A stretch of 64,000 nucleotides of DNA from Hyphomicrobium sp. (GCA_016716675.1 JADJVG010000013.1:43655-107654); one strand, 5' to 3'; positions 33,168 through 44,793 are shown, counted from the first letter of the stretch. Translations and numbers: made by a program. Notes: generated from the letters alone by a model not told the origin.

Positions 33168-33620
33168 TTACTTCTTCGCCAGACGCACGATCAGGTCGAT
33201 ATGGGCGATTTCCATGCCTTCCGGCGGCGTCGGCAAGCCAGACACCAGAATGCTATCGCCGGGGATGTCCATCAACTGGCCGGTCTCTTCCAGCAGGAAG
33301 TGATTGTGGTTCGACGTGTTGGTGTCGAAATAGCCCTTCGAACCGTCGATCGCCAACTCACGCACCAAGCCGGCGCGGCAGAACTGGTGCAACGTGTTGT
33401 ATACGGTCGCCAATGAAACGTGCTCACCCTGCGCGACAACCTCAGCGTGCAACTGTTCGGCCGTCACATGGCGGTCTTCGCCAGCGAACAGCAGCCCGCC
33501 CAGCGCTAAACGCTGCCGCGTTGGCCGCAAACCCGACGCTTTGATAATATCGGCAACGGGGCCCCGCTGCGTCGCAGCTTGGTCGGTCATTGCCTTGGTT
33601 TCCGTGTCGGTTGGGAGCAT
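33168..33620 (-). CDS. irr: Irr, iron-response transcriptional regulator (Fur family)
   Basis: 150 residues. Winged helix: Arg-Pro-Thr-Arg-Gln-Arg and Ser-Leu-Ala-Thr-Val-Tyr-Asn-Thr-Leu. The His-rich Asn-His-Asn-His-Phe of Irr proteins lies near residue 107. Irr represses or activates iron and haem genes in Rhizobiales by binding ICE boxes when haem is low. There is no Gly-Cys-Pro haem-regulatory motif near the N-terminus, unlike Bradyrhizobium Irr and like Rhizobium Irr, so haem sensing would use the histidine site. It is divergent from fabA, as in other members of the order. Confidence 0.92.
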   Translation of the reverse strand: MLPTDTETKAMTDQAATQRGPVADIIKASGLRPTRQRLALGGLLFAGEDRHVTAEQLHAEVVAQGEHVSLATVYNTLHQFCRAGLVRELAIDGSKGYFDTNTSNHNHFLLEETGQLMDIPGDSILVSGLPTPPEGMEIAHIDLIVRLAKK

Positions 33621-33921
33621 TTTCGCGATAGTTTCACTGGTTGAGATTACGACAATCGCCCAGGGGCAGAGCCAATATAGTATCGGCCCGCCACTAAGCG
33701 AACAGGGGTATCATACTCTGAGGCGCGTTTGGCCGCAACTTAAGGCTCGACCCGGGTTTCCGCGCGATTTTCACGCACAGCCATAACACGGCTGGCGGGC
33801 TTACTCGGCTTTCACTGGCCAAGTGACTGTGTTACCTAGCCCGCACTCCTGTATTTCCCTGTTGGGAACGATGAGCGCCGTGGCGCTCGACGGGACTTCG
33901 CGAGGTGACACGAGGGCCAAA
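33621..33921. promoter_or_regulatory. irr-fabA divergent intergenic region
   Basis: These 301 bases must contain promoters for irr (leftward) and for fabA-fabB (rightward). AGTAT (33679-33683) and ATACT (33714-33718) form a loose inverted repeat. I do not see a clear ICE box. The frame of fabA is open from 33823 but the added residues are not conserved. Confidence 0.45.
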
Positions 33922-34443
33922 ATGGCGGAACGCCGTTCAAGCTATGAATTCGAAGATCTTTTGACCTGCGGCCGCGGCGAATTGTTCGGCCGTGGCAATG
34001 CGCAACTGCCGCTCCCGCCCATGCTGATGTTCGACAGGATCGGGCAGATCTCGGACACCGGCGGCGCGCACGGCAAGGGCTTGGTCGTTGCCGAACTGAA
34101 GGTCGCGGGTAATGACCGCCTCAACTGGTTTTTTGATTGTCACTTCCAAGGCGATCCCGTTATGCCAGGATGCCTGGGGCTCGATGCCTTGTGGCAGTTG
34201 ACCGGGTTCTACCTCGGCTGGCTGGGTCTGACAGGTCAGGGGCGGGCTTCTGGCGTTGGTGAAGTCAAGTTCATGCGAGAGGTGACGCCCGACGTGAAGC
34301 ACCTCGAATACATCATCGACATCAAGCGCGTCATCGCCCGTAAGTTGAAGCTCGCGGAAGCTGATGGCATTCTGAAAGCCGACGGCGAAGTTATCTATAC
34401 CGCCAAAGATTTGCGCGTCCTTTTGAAATCATCGGACGCCTAA
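33922..34443 (+). CDS. fabA: 3-hydroxydecanoyl-ACP dehydratase/isomerase FabA
   Basis: 173 residues, the usual length when ATG 33922 is used (Met-Ala-Glu-Arg-Arg-Ser-Ser-Tyr). The hot-dog active site has the catalytic His in Cys-His-Phe-Gln-Gly-Asp-Pro-Val-Met-Pro-Gly and the Asp in Gly-Leu-Asp-Ala-Leu-Trp-Gln. It dehydrates 3-hydroxydecanoyl-ACP and isomerises trans-2- to cis-3-decenoyl-ACP, the branch point to unsaturated fatty acids. fabB follows after 68 bases; together they form the anaerobic unsaturation module. Confidence 0.96.
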   Translation: MAERRSSYEFEDLLTCGRGELFGRGNAQLPLPPMLMFDRIGQISDTGGAHGKGLVVAELKVAGNDRLNWFFDCHFQGDPVMPGCLGLDALWQLTGFYLGWLGLTGQGRASGVGEVKFMREVTPDVKHLEYIIDIKRVIARKLKLAEADGILKADGEVIYTAKDLRVLLKSSDA

Positions 34444-34511
34444 TCACGACAATTGAAAGACGCATTCCTGAGCGCTGCGTTCGGAGTGCCAGCAAAAGGG
34501 ACTGAAAGCGC

Positions 34512-35744
34512 ATGAGGCGCGTTGTCGTCACCGGCATGGGCATTGTTTCCTCCATTGGGAACAACACTCAAGACGTTCTCGCCTCGCTGCATGAGGCGAA
34601 GTCTGGCATTTCGCGTGCTGAAAAGTACGCTGAACTGGGCTTTAAATGCCAAGTTCACGGTGCCCCGGACATCGAATGGGAATCGATTGTTCCGCGTAAG
34701 CCGAAGCGTTTCATGAACGCAGGCGTCGGCTGGAACTGGATCGCGATGGATCAGGCGATCCGCGATGCAGGCCTCGACGCTGGCGACGTCGTCAACGAAC
34801 GCACCGGCGTCATTCTCGGCTCCGGCGGACCATCGACGCGCGCCATCGTGGATGCTGCGGAGACGACTATCAAAACGGGCGGTCCGAAAAAGATCGGCCC
34901 ATTCGAAGTGCCTAAAGCCATGTGCTCGGGCCCCTCGGCCGCGCTCGCGACCGCGTTCCAGATCAAGGGCGTCAACTATTCGATCTCGTCGGCGTGTGCG
35001 ACGAGCGCCCACTGCATCGGCAATGCCGCTGAATTAATTCAGTGGGGCAAGCAGGACATCATCTTTGCAGGTGGCTGCGAGGAACTCGATTGGACGCTCT
35101 CCAATCTGTTCGATGCCATGGGCGCCATGTCGTCGAGTTTCAACGCGACGCCGGCGAAGGCCAGCCGCGCCTATGACAAGAACCGCGACGGTTTCGTGAT
35201 CGCTGGCGGCGCTGGTGTCGTTGTCCTGGAAGAACTCGAACACGCCCGCGCCCGTGGCGCCAAAATCTATGGCGAAGTGGCAGGTTACGCCGCGACCTCC
35301 GATGGCTTCGATATGGTTGCGCCATCCGGCGAGGGCGCCGCCCGCTGCATGCAGCTTGCGCTCAAAGGTCTCGACGGCAAGGGCGTGCCGAAGATCGATT
35401 ATATTAACCCACATGGCACCGGTACGCCGGTTGGCGACGCCAGGGAAATCGACGCGATACGCAAGGTCTTTGGCGACTCTGTTCCCGCCATTGCCGCGAC
35501 GAAATCGTTAACGGGCCACTCGCTCGGCGCCATCGGCGTGCAGGAAGCCATCTTCTCGCTGTTGATGATGAATAACGGTTTCATCTGCGAAAGCGCGAAC
35601 ATCGAGGAAATTGACCCGGCGTTTGCAGATATGCCGATTGTCAGAAAGCGTATCGACAACGCCGACCTTAACTGTGTGATGTCGAACAGCTTCGGATTTG
35701 GCGGCACAAATGCCACTCTTGTGTTCCGCCGACATGATCTTTAG
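34512..35744 (+). CDS. fabB: 3-oxoacyl-ACP synthase I FabB
   Basis: 410 residues, a condensing enzyme with the Cys-His-His triad: Cys162 in Ser-Ala-Cys-Ala-Thr-Ser, His in Asn-Pro-His-Gly-Thr-Gly-Thr-Pro, and His in Thr-Gly-His-Ser-Leu-Gly. It elongates the cis-3-decenoyl-ACP made by FabA and so commits chains to unsaturated fatty acids. Gene order fabA-fabB-fabI on one strand is typical of Rhizobiales and indicates cotranscription or joint control. Confidence 0.96.
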   Translation: MRRVVVTGMGIVSSIGNNTQDVLASLHEAKSGISRAEKYAELGFKCQVHGAPDIEWESIVPRKPKRFMNAGVGWNWIAMDQAIRDAGLDAGDVVNERTGVILGSGGPSTRAIVDAAETTIKTGGPKKIGPFEVPKAMCSGPSAALATAFQIKGVNYSISSACATSAHCIGNAAELIQWGKQDIIFAGGCEELDWTLSNLFDAMGAMSSSFNATPAKASRAYDKNRDGFVIAGGAGVVVLEELEHARARGAKIYGEVAGYAATSDGFDMVAPSGEGAARCMQLALKGLDGKGVPKIDYINPHGTGTPVGDAREIDAIRKVFGDSVPAIAATKSLTGHSLGAIGVQEAIFSLLMMNNGFICESANIEEIDPAFADMPIVRKRIDNADLNCVMSNSFGFGGTNATLVFRRHDL

Positions 35745-35879
35745 CTGACGACGCCGCTACGGCCGTTTTCAGTGTTTTGCGTAACGACAGACGGTGCCTG
35801 AGTAATGAGATTATACAAGCCTGGGGCCGGTTGGTTTCAAGTTCACGGACGTAATTTTGGTGACAAAAAGAGGCTCCCT

Positions 35880-36750
35880 ATGACCGACTTCGACATCGCA
35901 AAGCCCGGTCCGCTGATGGCGGGCAAACGCGGCCTCGTGATGGGGGTTGCCAATGACCGCTCGATCGCCTGGGGCATCGCCCGCGTTCTGGCAGGCCAAG
36001 GCGCTGAACTCGCCTTCACGTATCAAGGCGGCGCGTTTGGCCGTCGTGCCCTTCCGCTTGCCCAGTCGCTCGGATCGAAAATCATCGAAGAATGCAACGT
36101 CCTCGACCTGCCAAGCGTCGACAACGTTTTCTCGCGGATTGAGAAAGAATGGGGCGGGCCTCGATTTCGTCGTTCACGCGCTGGCCTATTCCGACCCCAA
36201 GGAACTTGGTGGCCGCTATGCCGACACGACGCGCGAGAACTTCATCAACTCGATGGTCATCTCGTGCTTCTCGTTCACTGAGATCGCCAAGCGCGCCGCC
36301 GACCTGATGCCGAACGGCGGCTCGATGATCACGCTGTCGTATGGCGGCGCAACCCGCTGGGTCCCATCTTACAACGTCATGGGCGTTGCCAAGGCCGCGC
36401 TCGAGGCCTCCGTCCGCTACCTTGCCGCAGACCTTGGACCGCAGGGCGTTCGTGTCAACGCGCTGTCGGCTGGTCCGATGCGCACGCTGTCAGGCGCTGG
36501 CGTCTCGGACGCGCGTGTGATCTTCAACTTCCAGCGCGAGAATTCACCGCTGAAGCGCACCCCGACCCTCGACGACGTCGGTGGCTCGGCGCTCTACCTG
36601 CTGTCGCCGATGTCGGGCGCGGTGACCGGCGAAGTGCACTTCGTCGATTGCGGATATAACACTGTGTCGATGCCGAACCTGCACAATCTCAAAGAGATCG
36701 ACGCAGAAACCAAGGCGTCCGGCAGCACGCCCTCGGAAGCCGCGGAATAA
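35880..36750 (+). CDS. fabI: Enoyl-ACP reductase FabI, interrupted by a one-base frameshift
   Basis: The first part (ATG 35880 to about 36157) encodes Gly-Val-Ala-Asn-Asp-Arg-Ser-Ile-Ala-Trp-Gly, the NADH site of FabI. The second part, in the next frame, carries Tyr-Asn-Val-Met-Gly-Val-Ala-Lys, the catalytic Tyr-x6-Lys, and the full C-terminus. At 36155-36162 an extra G (GGCGGGCC where the family expects codons Gly-Gly-Leu-Asp-Phe) splits the frames; removing one base gives a protein of about 289 residues. FabI reduces enoyl-ACP in every elongation round. Being essential and otherwise intact, the break is probably a sequence error. Confidence 0.9.
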
Positions 36751-36847
36751 GCGGCCTGCACTGATCAGCAACGGCCTGTCGAAGACTGGCCGCTGCTTTC
36801 CATCCCCGTTGACGGCCCGCATCGGCCGTCGCAAACACTCCAGGCAC

Positions 36848-37694
36848 ATGATCGGCGTCTTTGATTCCTGGCCTTGGCGGCCTCACTGTGCTGCGCGAAC
36901 TCACGCAGCGGTTTCGCCATGCCGATTTTGTCTATCTGGCCGATCACGCCCACGTGCCCTACGGCAATCGCTCATCCGATGAAATCGTCGGCTTCACGCG
37001 CGATTGCGTCGAGGACCTTTTCAATCGCGGCGCTCGCTTGTCGCTGCTCGGCTGCAACACGGCCACCGCCGTTGCCTTGCGCCGCCTGCAACAGCAATGG
37101 CTGCCATCGAGCAAATGGGCCGGCACTCACAATGTGCTGGGCATCGTCGCGCCGACCGTCGAAGCCGCGACGCAGACGCCGTGGGCCGTGACGTCGCCGC
37201 AGTATCCGCAAAAATATAACACCGACACGATCGCCGTTTTCGGCACCACGCGCACCGTGACGTCGGGCGTGTTCCCCGAAGAAATCCGCAAGCGCTGCCC
37301 AAAAGTCACCGTCGTCCAGCAGATCTGTTCTGAACTCGCCGGCGCCATCGAAGACAAGCGCCCCGAAGCCGACCTCGAAGCCTTAGTGGCCGAAGGCTGC
37401 GCGGCGCTCATGGCGCAGACCTCAAACATGCCGCCGCACCGCGCGATTTTAGGCTGCACCCATTTCCCACTGGTCGAGCATCTGTTCCGCCGCCACTTGC
37501 CGCCGTTCACCCGGATCCTGTCGCAGCCGGAAGTCGTCGCTGACAGCTTTGAGGATTATCTGGCGCGGCGCCCGCACTATCTTAGCGGCAACGAAGGCGG
37601 GCGCCTGACCGTGCTAACCACGGGCGACGCAAGCGACGTCAGCGCCAAGGCGCGCGTCTTCTGGCCGGACGTCGCGGCGTTTTCCAAAGCCTGA
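36848..37694 (+). CDS. murI: Glutamate racemase MurI, frameshifted near its start
   Basis: From ATG 36848 the frame reads Met-Ile-Gly-Val-Phe-Asp-Ser, the standard MurI start with catalytic-site Asp-Ser. One extra base at about 36866-36868 (TCCTGG instead of TCCGG) then shifts it. The rest runs to 37694 with both catalytic cysteines: Leu-Gly-Cys-Asn-Thr-Ala-Thr and Leu-Gly-Cys-Thr-His-Phe-Pro. It supplies D-glutamate for peptidoglycan. The internal TTG frame from 36861 would lack the essential N-terminal motif, so a consensus error is the likely cause. Confidence 0.88.
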
Positions 37695-37801
37695 CCAGGA
37701 GCTAGCCCCTGCCGCAATTCAACGGCCCCGGGATGCTAAACTGGTCTGCAGACATCGCTCCAAGACTTGCGTCGAAGACTTGCCTCGAAGGCTTGGTTAA
37801 C

Positions 37802-38257
37802 ATGAATTCGCCGATCACGCATCCTCTACCGCCGCACATGACGTTGCACCGGTTCATGCGAACCTATGCTGGCACGTCGTTCGTCGCGCATCTGATGTGG
37901 GAACTGGCGCAGATGCCGTTGTTCACGCTCTGGCAAGAGGGCAGCGTTGCAACCATTCTCTACGCCACGATCCACTGTACGATTGGTGATGTTGTAATTG
38001 CACTGTCGGCGTTGCTCGGCGCCGTTCTCGTGATCGGCAACGCCGAATGGCCGCGAGAGCGTTATGCAGCCGTGGCCATCGCAGCAGTGGGGCTCGGCCT
38101 CGCTTACACGGCGTACAGTGAATGGCTGAACGTCTACGTGCGCAAATCATGGGCCTATGCCGACGCCATGCCGCTCCTTTTCGGTCTGGGCTTAAGCCCG
38201 CTGCTGCAATGGCTGATCATTCCGCCGATACTATTCGCAATGCTGCGGCGATCGTGA
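37802..38257 (+). CDS. Hypothetical four-helix integral membrane protein
   Basis: About 151 residues from ATG 37802, with four predicted membrane helices (roughly residues 22-40, 48-75, 83-103 and 120-148). Conserved-looking polar residues lie at helix edges: His and Trp-Glu in His-Leu-Met-Trp-Glu-Leu-Ala-Gln, Ile-His-Cys-Thr-Ile-Gly-Asp, and Tyr-Ser-Glu-Trp-Leu-Asn. I do not recognise a named family. It precedes the copper ATPase by 106 bases on the same strand, so a link to metal handling is possible but unproven. Confidence 0.65.
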   Translation: MNSPITHPLPPHMTLHRFMRTYAGTSFVAHLMWELAQMPLFTLWQEGSVATILYATIHCTIGDVVIALSALLGAVLVIGNAEWPRERYAAVAIAAVGLGLAYTAYSEWLNVYVRKSWAYADAMPLLFGLGLSPLLQWLIIPPILFAMLRRS

Positions 38258-38363
38258 CACTATTCGCCGGCCGTGCAGGGTCGCAAGTTGATGCGGCGCA
38301 ACCCATATATTGATGTTGGTCGATAGGATCGGCCGCTGAACGCAACTGGGGCCAGTCGTCCAC

Positions 38364-40930
38364 ATGTCAGAGCTATTCAAAAAGTCCGTCTCAAGACCCT
38401 CAGCGGTACCGATTAACGCGTCCACTGAGCCTGGACCAACGGCGATCGCGATCGACCCCGTTTGCGGCATGAAAGTCGACACAACCGCCGGCAAACCGAC
38501 CTTCGATCACGCCGGCACGACGTATCATTTCTGCCGAGAAGGCTGCCGCACGAAATTCGCAGCCGATCCCGCGCGCTATTTGAACCCAGCACCAAAAGCC
38601 GCGCCCGCCGAACCTGGATCAACGTCGACCGCGATTGATCCCGTTTGCGGCATGAAAGTTGACACGACGGCCGGCAAGCCGACCTTCGATCACAACGGCA
38701 TGACCTATCATTTCTGCCGCGAAGGCTGCCGCACGAAATTCGCCGCCGATCCCGGGCGCTATCTGAACCCAGCACCGAAAACCGCAGAGCCGCCGGCACC
38801 CAAGGGCACGATGTATACGTGCCCGATGGATCCGCAAATCGTCCAGGAAGGCCCAGGCGTCTGCCCGATCTGCGGTATGGCGCTTGAGCCGATGGGCATT
38901 CCATCCGCCACGCAAGGCCCCGATCCCGAACTGATCGATTTCATACATCGGCTCAAGATCGGCGTGGTGCTGACCGTGCCGCTGGTCATTCTCGCCATGG
39001 GCGCACACGCCGGGCTCGACGTCACCAGCTGGTTCGGCGCACGCGGTGCGCAGATCGTCGAGCTGCTGCTCGCGACACCTGTCGTTCTCTATTGCGGCAA
39101 ACCGTTCTTCGAACGCGGCTTCGCATCGATCAAAAATCGCGCGCCCAATATGTGGACGTTGATTACGCTCGGCACCGGCGCGGCATTCCTCTACAGCCTC
39201 GCGGCCGTAGGCCTGCCGCATCTCTTCCCGGCCGAGATGCGCGGCCACCACGGAACCGTTCCGGTCTATTTCGAGGCCGCTGCTGTCATCATCGTTTTGG
39301 TTCTGCTGGGTCAGGTGCTGGAACTCAACGCCCGCGCCCGCACCGGCGACGCGCTCCGTGCACTGTTGAACCTGGTGTCGAAAACCGCGTTGCGCATTGG
39401 CGCCGACGGCAGCGAACGCGAGGTGCCGCTCGACGAAGTTCTCCACGGCGATCGCATTCGCATCAAACCGGGTGCGTCGATACCCGTCGATGGCATCATC
39501 GATGACGGACAATCGGCCATCGATGAATCCTTGCTATCCGGCGAAGCACTGCCTGTCGACAAAGGTCCCGGCGACGCCGTGACCGGTGGCACGCTCAACA
39601 CCTGGGGTGCGTTCGACATGACGGCGCACGCCGTCGGGTCCGAGACGGTGCTGTCGCGCATCGTGTCGTTGGTTGCCGACGCGCAGCGCAGCCGCGCACC
39701 GTTGCAGACCCTGGTTGATCGGGTCTCGCGCTATTTTGTGCCGGCCGTCGTGGTGGCTGCGATCGCCGCATTCTTCGCGTGGCTGGCGTTTGGGCCAACG
39801 CCGGCACTCGCCTACGCGATCGTGGCGGCGGTTTCGTGCTGATCATCGCGTGCCCGTGCGCGCTTGGCCTTGCGACGCCTATTTCGATCATGGTTGCAAC
39901 CGGCCGCGGCGCCCGCGAAGGTATCCTGATCCGCAACGCCGAGGCACTGGAAGCCTTCAGCAAAGCTGACACGCTCGTCGTCGATAAAACAGGAACGCTC
40001 ACCGAGGGCAAACCGAAGCTGACCGACATCGTAAGCGACGGCATAGAGGAAATGGACATGCTGTCCCTGGTCGCCAGTCTCGAAGCCAAGAGCGAGCACC
40101 CCATCGCGACCGCGATCACCCGCGCGGCGCACGAGCGCGGTCTCAGCGTGCTACCTGTTCAGAACTTCGAAGCGGTGTCTGGTCAAGGCGCTCGCGGCAT
40201 CGTCGATGGCAAGCGCGTCGCTATCGGCAACGCGCGCTTCCTCGCGACCCTAGACGTCGACTCGAAAGCCTTCGTTGATGCTGCCGCGCATCTGGCAAAC
40301 AACGGCAAGAGTCCGTTGTTCGTCGCCATCGATGGCACGGCGGTTGGACTGCTAGCCGTCTCGGACCCGATCAAGCCGACGGCGCGCGAGGCCGTGCGCC
40401 AATTGCAGCAGCTCGGGCTCACCGTTGTCATGGCAACGGGCGACCGCCGCGAAACGGCCGATGCTGTGGCGCGCGAGCTTGGCATCACCGAGGTTCACGC
40501 CGGACTTCTGCCGGAAGAAAAATCGCGGCTGATTTCCGAACTCAAAACCAACGGCCGCACCGTGGCGTTTGCCGGCGACGGCATCAACGACGCAATCGCG
40601 CTGACCACGGCGCATGCCGGCATCGCCATGGGCACCGGCGCCGACGTCGCCATTGAAAGCGCCGGCATCACGCTGCCAAAGGGAGATTTGAGAGGCTTGG
40701 TCCGTGCCCGTGTTCTGGCGCGAGCGACGATCTCGAACATCAAACAGAATTTGGTGTTTGCGTTTGGCTACAACGCGCTTGGAATTCCGATCGCGGCGGG
40801 CGTGCTCTATCCCGTCTTCGGGGTCATGCTTTCCCCGATGATTGCGGCGCTGGCAATGAGCCTATCGTCGGTATCGGTGATCGCCAACGCATTGAGATTG
40901 GGACAAAAACCGCTTGCCATTGCAAGCTGA
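38364..40930 (+). CDS. copA: Copper-translocating P-type ATPase with tandem YHS domains, one-base frameshift
   Basis: About 855 residues when the frames at 38364-39842 and 39779-40930 are joined; one base is missing near 39835. Order: two near-identical YHS modules (starting about residues 28 and 89; Asp-Pro-Val-Cys-Gly-Met), a heavy-metal-binding domain (Tyr-Thr-Cys-Pro-Met-Asp-Pro), eight membrane helices, Cys-Pro-Cys in helix 6, phosphorylated Asp in Asp-Lys-Thr-Gly-Thr, Ser-Glu-His-Pro, and Gly-Asp-Gly-Ile-Asn-Asp. Tyr-Asn in helix 7 and Met-x2-Ser-Ser in helix 8 indicate a Cu(I) exporter. Usual Asn-Asp-Ala-Pro-Ala-Leu reads Asn-Asp-Ala-Ile-Ala-Leu. Confidence 0.88.
38446..38796 (+). repeat. 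Tandem duplication encoding two YHS domains
   Basis: Two copies of a unit of 183 bases (61 codons) in direct tandem within the copper ATPase gene; the shared TTTGCGGCATGAAAGT occurs at 38461 and 38644. The copies are nearly identical at the protein level and differ mainly at silent sites, indicating duplication followed by purifying selection. Confidence 0.85.
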
Positions 40931-41047
40931 CCGGCGATCTGGCAGCTTGCCGGCACGGGCCGCCAAGGGAGCGCCCCGGGTTTGTCTCAAAGTCCGTGCA
41001 TGCTCACTTTGCAGTCATCCAGTCAGTGAAATGGGAGGGAGTACCCG

Positions 41048-41323
41048 ATGCGATTTTATGGTCTAGCTGCCGGCGCCGTCGCCGCCGCGTTTATGATTAC
41101 GGCAGCAACGTCGAGCCAGGCAGCACCGTTGCCGAACCTCACGTTGATGAAGAATGCAGCACTCGAACAGTCGCAAGTTGAAAAGACGCACGGCTGGCAT
41201 CGCTCGTGCCGTCGTGGCATCAGCGAGTGGCATCGCCACATCAAGGGCGTTGGCCGCGCCCAGTGCCGCACAGCGCGCTGCACGACCAACTGGCTCGGCT
41301 ACAAGACCTGCAAGTACTTCTAA
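41048..41323 (+). CDS. Small secreted protein, Cys/His/Arg-rich
   Basis: 91 residues with a clear signal peptide (about 1-24, ending Ser-Gln-Ala-Ala). The mature part of about 65 residues is rich in His, Arg and Cys; four cysteines are spaced as two probable pairs (Cys-Arg-Arg and Cys-Arg-Thr-Ala-Arg-Cys). GGGAGGGAG lies just upstream of the ATG, a strong ribosome site, and an efficient terminator follows the stop, so this is a well-defined single-gene unit. I recognise no family; a periplasmic metal-binding or structural role is speculation. Confidence 0.7.
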   Translation: MRFYGLAAGAVAAAFMITAATSSQAAPLPNLTLMKNAALEQSQVEKTHGWHRSCRRGISEWHRHIKGVGRAQCRTARCTTNWLGYKTCKYF

Positions 41324-41350
41324 GCGTCTAACGCTTTCGGAAATAAGAAA

Positions 41351-41383
41351 GCCGCCGGATCTTGCGATCCGGCGGCTTTTTTT
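41351..41383 (+). terminator. Strong Rho-independent terminator
   Basis: GCCGCCGGATC (41351-41361) and GATCCGGCGGC (41366-41376) form an 11-bp stem with loop TTGC, followed by seven T. It ends the small secreted-protein transcript and, being nearly symmetric with A-rich DNA on the left, may also stop readthrough from pnp on the minus strand. Confidence 0.92.
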
Positions 41384-41442
41384 GCCTCGACACTTCCGGC
41401 GCCGTTTCGTGAAACCGGCCGGAAGCGCCAATAAGTCTATTC

Positions 41443-43647
<2,205 letters not shown>

Positions 43648-43698
43648 GTTTTCGGTCTTTCGTTTTCGCTTTTTCTCTTATCCACGGACGGATGCGTG

Positions 43699-43760
43699 TT
43701 GTGCTCATCAGTGCAGCACAAACGCCTCGTGCGCCAACGCCCTATCGGCGGCAGCGCACG
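43699..43760 (-). other. Two hairpins in the rpsO-pnp intergenic transcript
   Basis: TTGTGCT (43699-43705)/AGCACAA (43715-43721) and CGTGCGC (43728-43734)/GCGCACG (43754-43760) can each form a 7-bp stem, placed between rpsO and pnp. In E. coli the comparable spacer hairpin is cut by RNase III and mediates pnp autoregulation. The position suggests a similar processing site here; the sequence itself is not conserved with E. coli. Confidence 0.45.
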
Positions 43761-43824
43761 GCTTCGGTGTCAATTTTCTGCGGTAGCGGCGGCCATTTTC
43801 CAGCCTCGCGCTGTCCGGGTCCGA

Positions 43825-44106
43825 TTAGCGGCGGATACCGTGCTTCTCAATGATCTTCTGATAGCGCGCGTTGTCCTTGCTCTTCACGTAGTCGAGCAAC
43901 TGGCGGCGCTGAGACACCATCTTCAGCAGGCCGCGACGCGAATGGTTGTCTTTCTTGTGCAGCTTGAAGTGGTCGGTCAGTTCGTTGATGCGGTGGGTGA
44001 GCACGGCGATCTGAACTTCCGGCGAACCGGTGTCGTTGGCCTTGGTGGCGCTGGCTTTGATAACAGCCGTCTTCGCCTCTTTACGATGAGGTGCAACTTC
44101 CGACAT
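43825..44106 (-). CDS. rpsO: 30S ribosomal protein S15
   Basis: 93 residues. The conserved core Asp-Thr-Gly-Ser-Pro-Glu-Val-Gln-Ile-Ala-Val-Leu-Thr and Asp-Asn-His-Ser-Arg-Arg-Gly-Leu, plus the C-terminal basic helix, identify S15, which binds the central domain of 16S rRNA early in 30S assembly. It is four residues longer than the common form at the N-terminus (Met-Ser-Glu-Val-Ala-Pro-His-Arg). It is followed by pnp on the same strand. Confidence 0.97.
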   Translation of the reverse strand: MSEVAPHRKEAKTAVIKASATKANDTGSPEVQIAVLTHRINELTDHFKLHKKDNHSRRGLLKMVSQRRQLLDYVKSKDNARYQKIIEKHGIRR

Positions 44107-44454
44107 CGTGGTCTCCTTTCAAAATGGAGTTTCAAAAAAGCGGCCACGGCCGGGATGTCGTCCAGCGGGGTCGCAAAAGAACACCGCGCGGACCGGTTGT
44201 GGGCCGCGCGGATGGCGTCTTTATACACGAAACCGGCGCAAAGGCGAGATCGAATTGCGCGGCGGATTATCCTTCAAAATCAATATGTTTATCCACGCAC
44301 GACGGCCTGAAGCCCGGCTGGCACCTAGTCGAACGACGCCGCTAGGTTGGTTGCCCGGCGCGCGCTTCCGCGGACGCAAATTGCGTTTGCTAGTGGCTGG
44401 CGAACTTTTTACGGTGGCGCAGCGTTGCAATGGACCAAAGAAAAGGATTGCCCG
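44107..44454. other. Intergenic region with a hairpin in the presumed rpsO leader
   Basis: No gene is seen in these 348 bases. Two copies of self-complementary CCGCGCGG (44184-44191 and 44204-44211) can pair with each other, forming a hairpin about 80-105 bases before rpsO on its transcript. S15 represses its own mRNA through leader structures in several bacteria, so this could be its site. The right part should hold the promoter of the small secreted protein; no motif was clear. Confidence 0.4.
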
Positions 44455-44793
44455 ATGAAATTCCCGAGATCCGCAACGCGAAGCATTTTCGCCCTGGCGC
44501 TGGTGCTGACCAGTGCCGCGCCGCTGCCGGTGGCGCAGGCCGCCGATGGTCTGCTCAGCCTCGCGCGGTCTTGTGGTAAAAACGCTTACCGCAATAGCGA
44601 CGGCGACTGCCAATGCAAACGCCATTACGAGGCACACAATGGCAAGTGCGTTTCGGTGCGCAGCACCTACGGCGCCGAAGCCCGACCATCGGATAAGTGG
44701 CCATCGGATAAGCCGGGCTGCTGGACGTGGCTGAAAATGTGCCGAGAAAATGATGTTGCCGCCTGCCAGTTCTACGAAGGCACCTGCACTTAA
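44455..44793 (+). CDS. Small secreted Cys-rich protein
   Basis: About 112 residues from ATG 44455, preceded by an AAAGGA ribosome site. Signal peptide about residues 1-30, cut after Gln-Ala-Ala. The mature part has eight cysteines: Ser-Cys-Gly, Asp-Cys-Gln-Cys, Lys-Cys-Val, Gly-Cys-Trp, Met-Cys-Arg, Ala-Cys-Gln and Thr-Cys-Thr near the end, likely four disulfides. The first half faintly resembles an EGF-like loop. A repeated Pro-Ser-Asp-Lys-Trp/Pro-Ser-Asp-Lys-Pro sits at about 80-90. No family is recognised. A periplasmic or extracellular location is likely; function unknown. Confidence 0.7.
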   Translation: MKFPRSATRSIFALALVLTSAAPLPVAQAADGLLSLARSCGKNAYRNSDGDCQCKRHYEAHNGKCVSVRSTYGAEARPSDKWPSDKPGCWTWLKMCRENDVAACQFYEGTCT

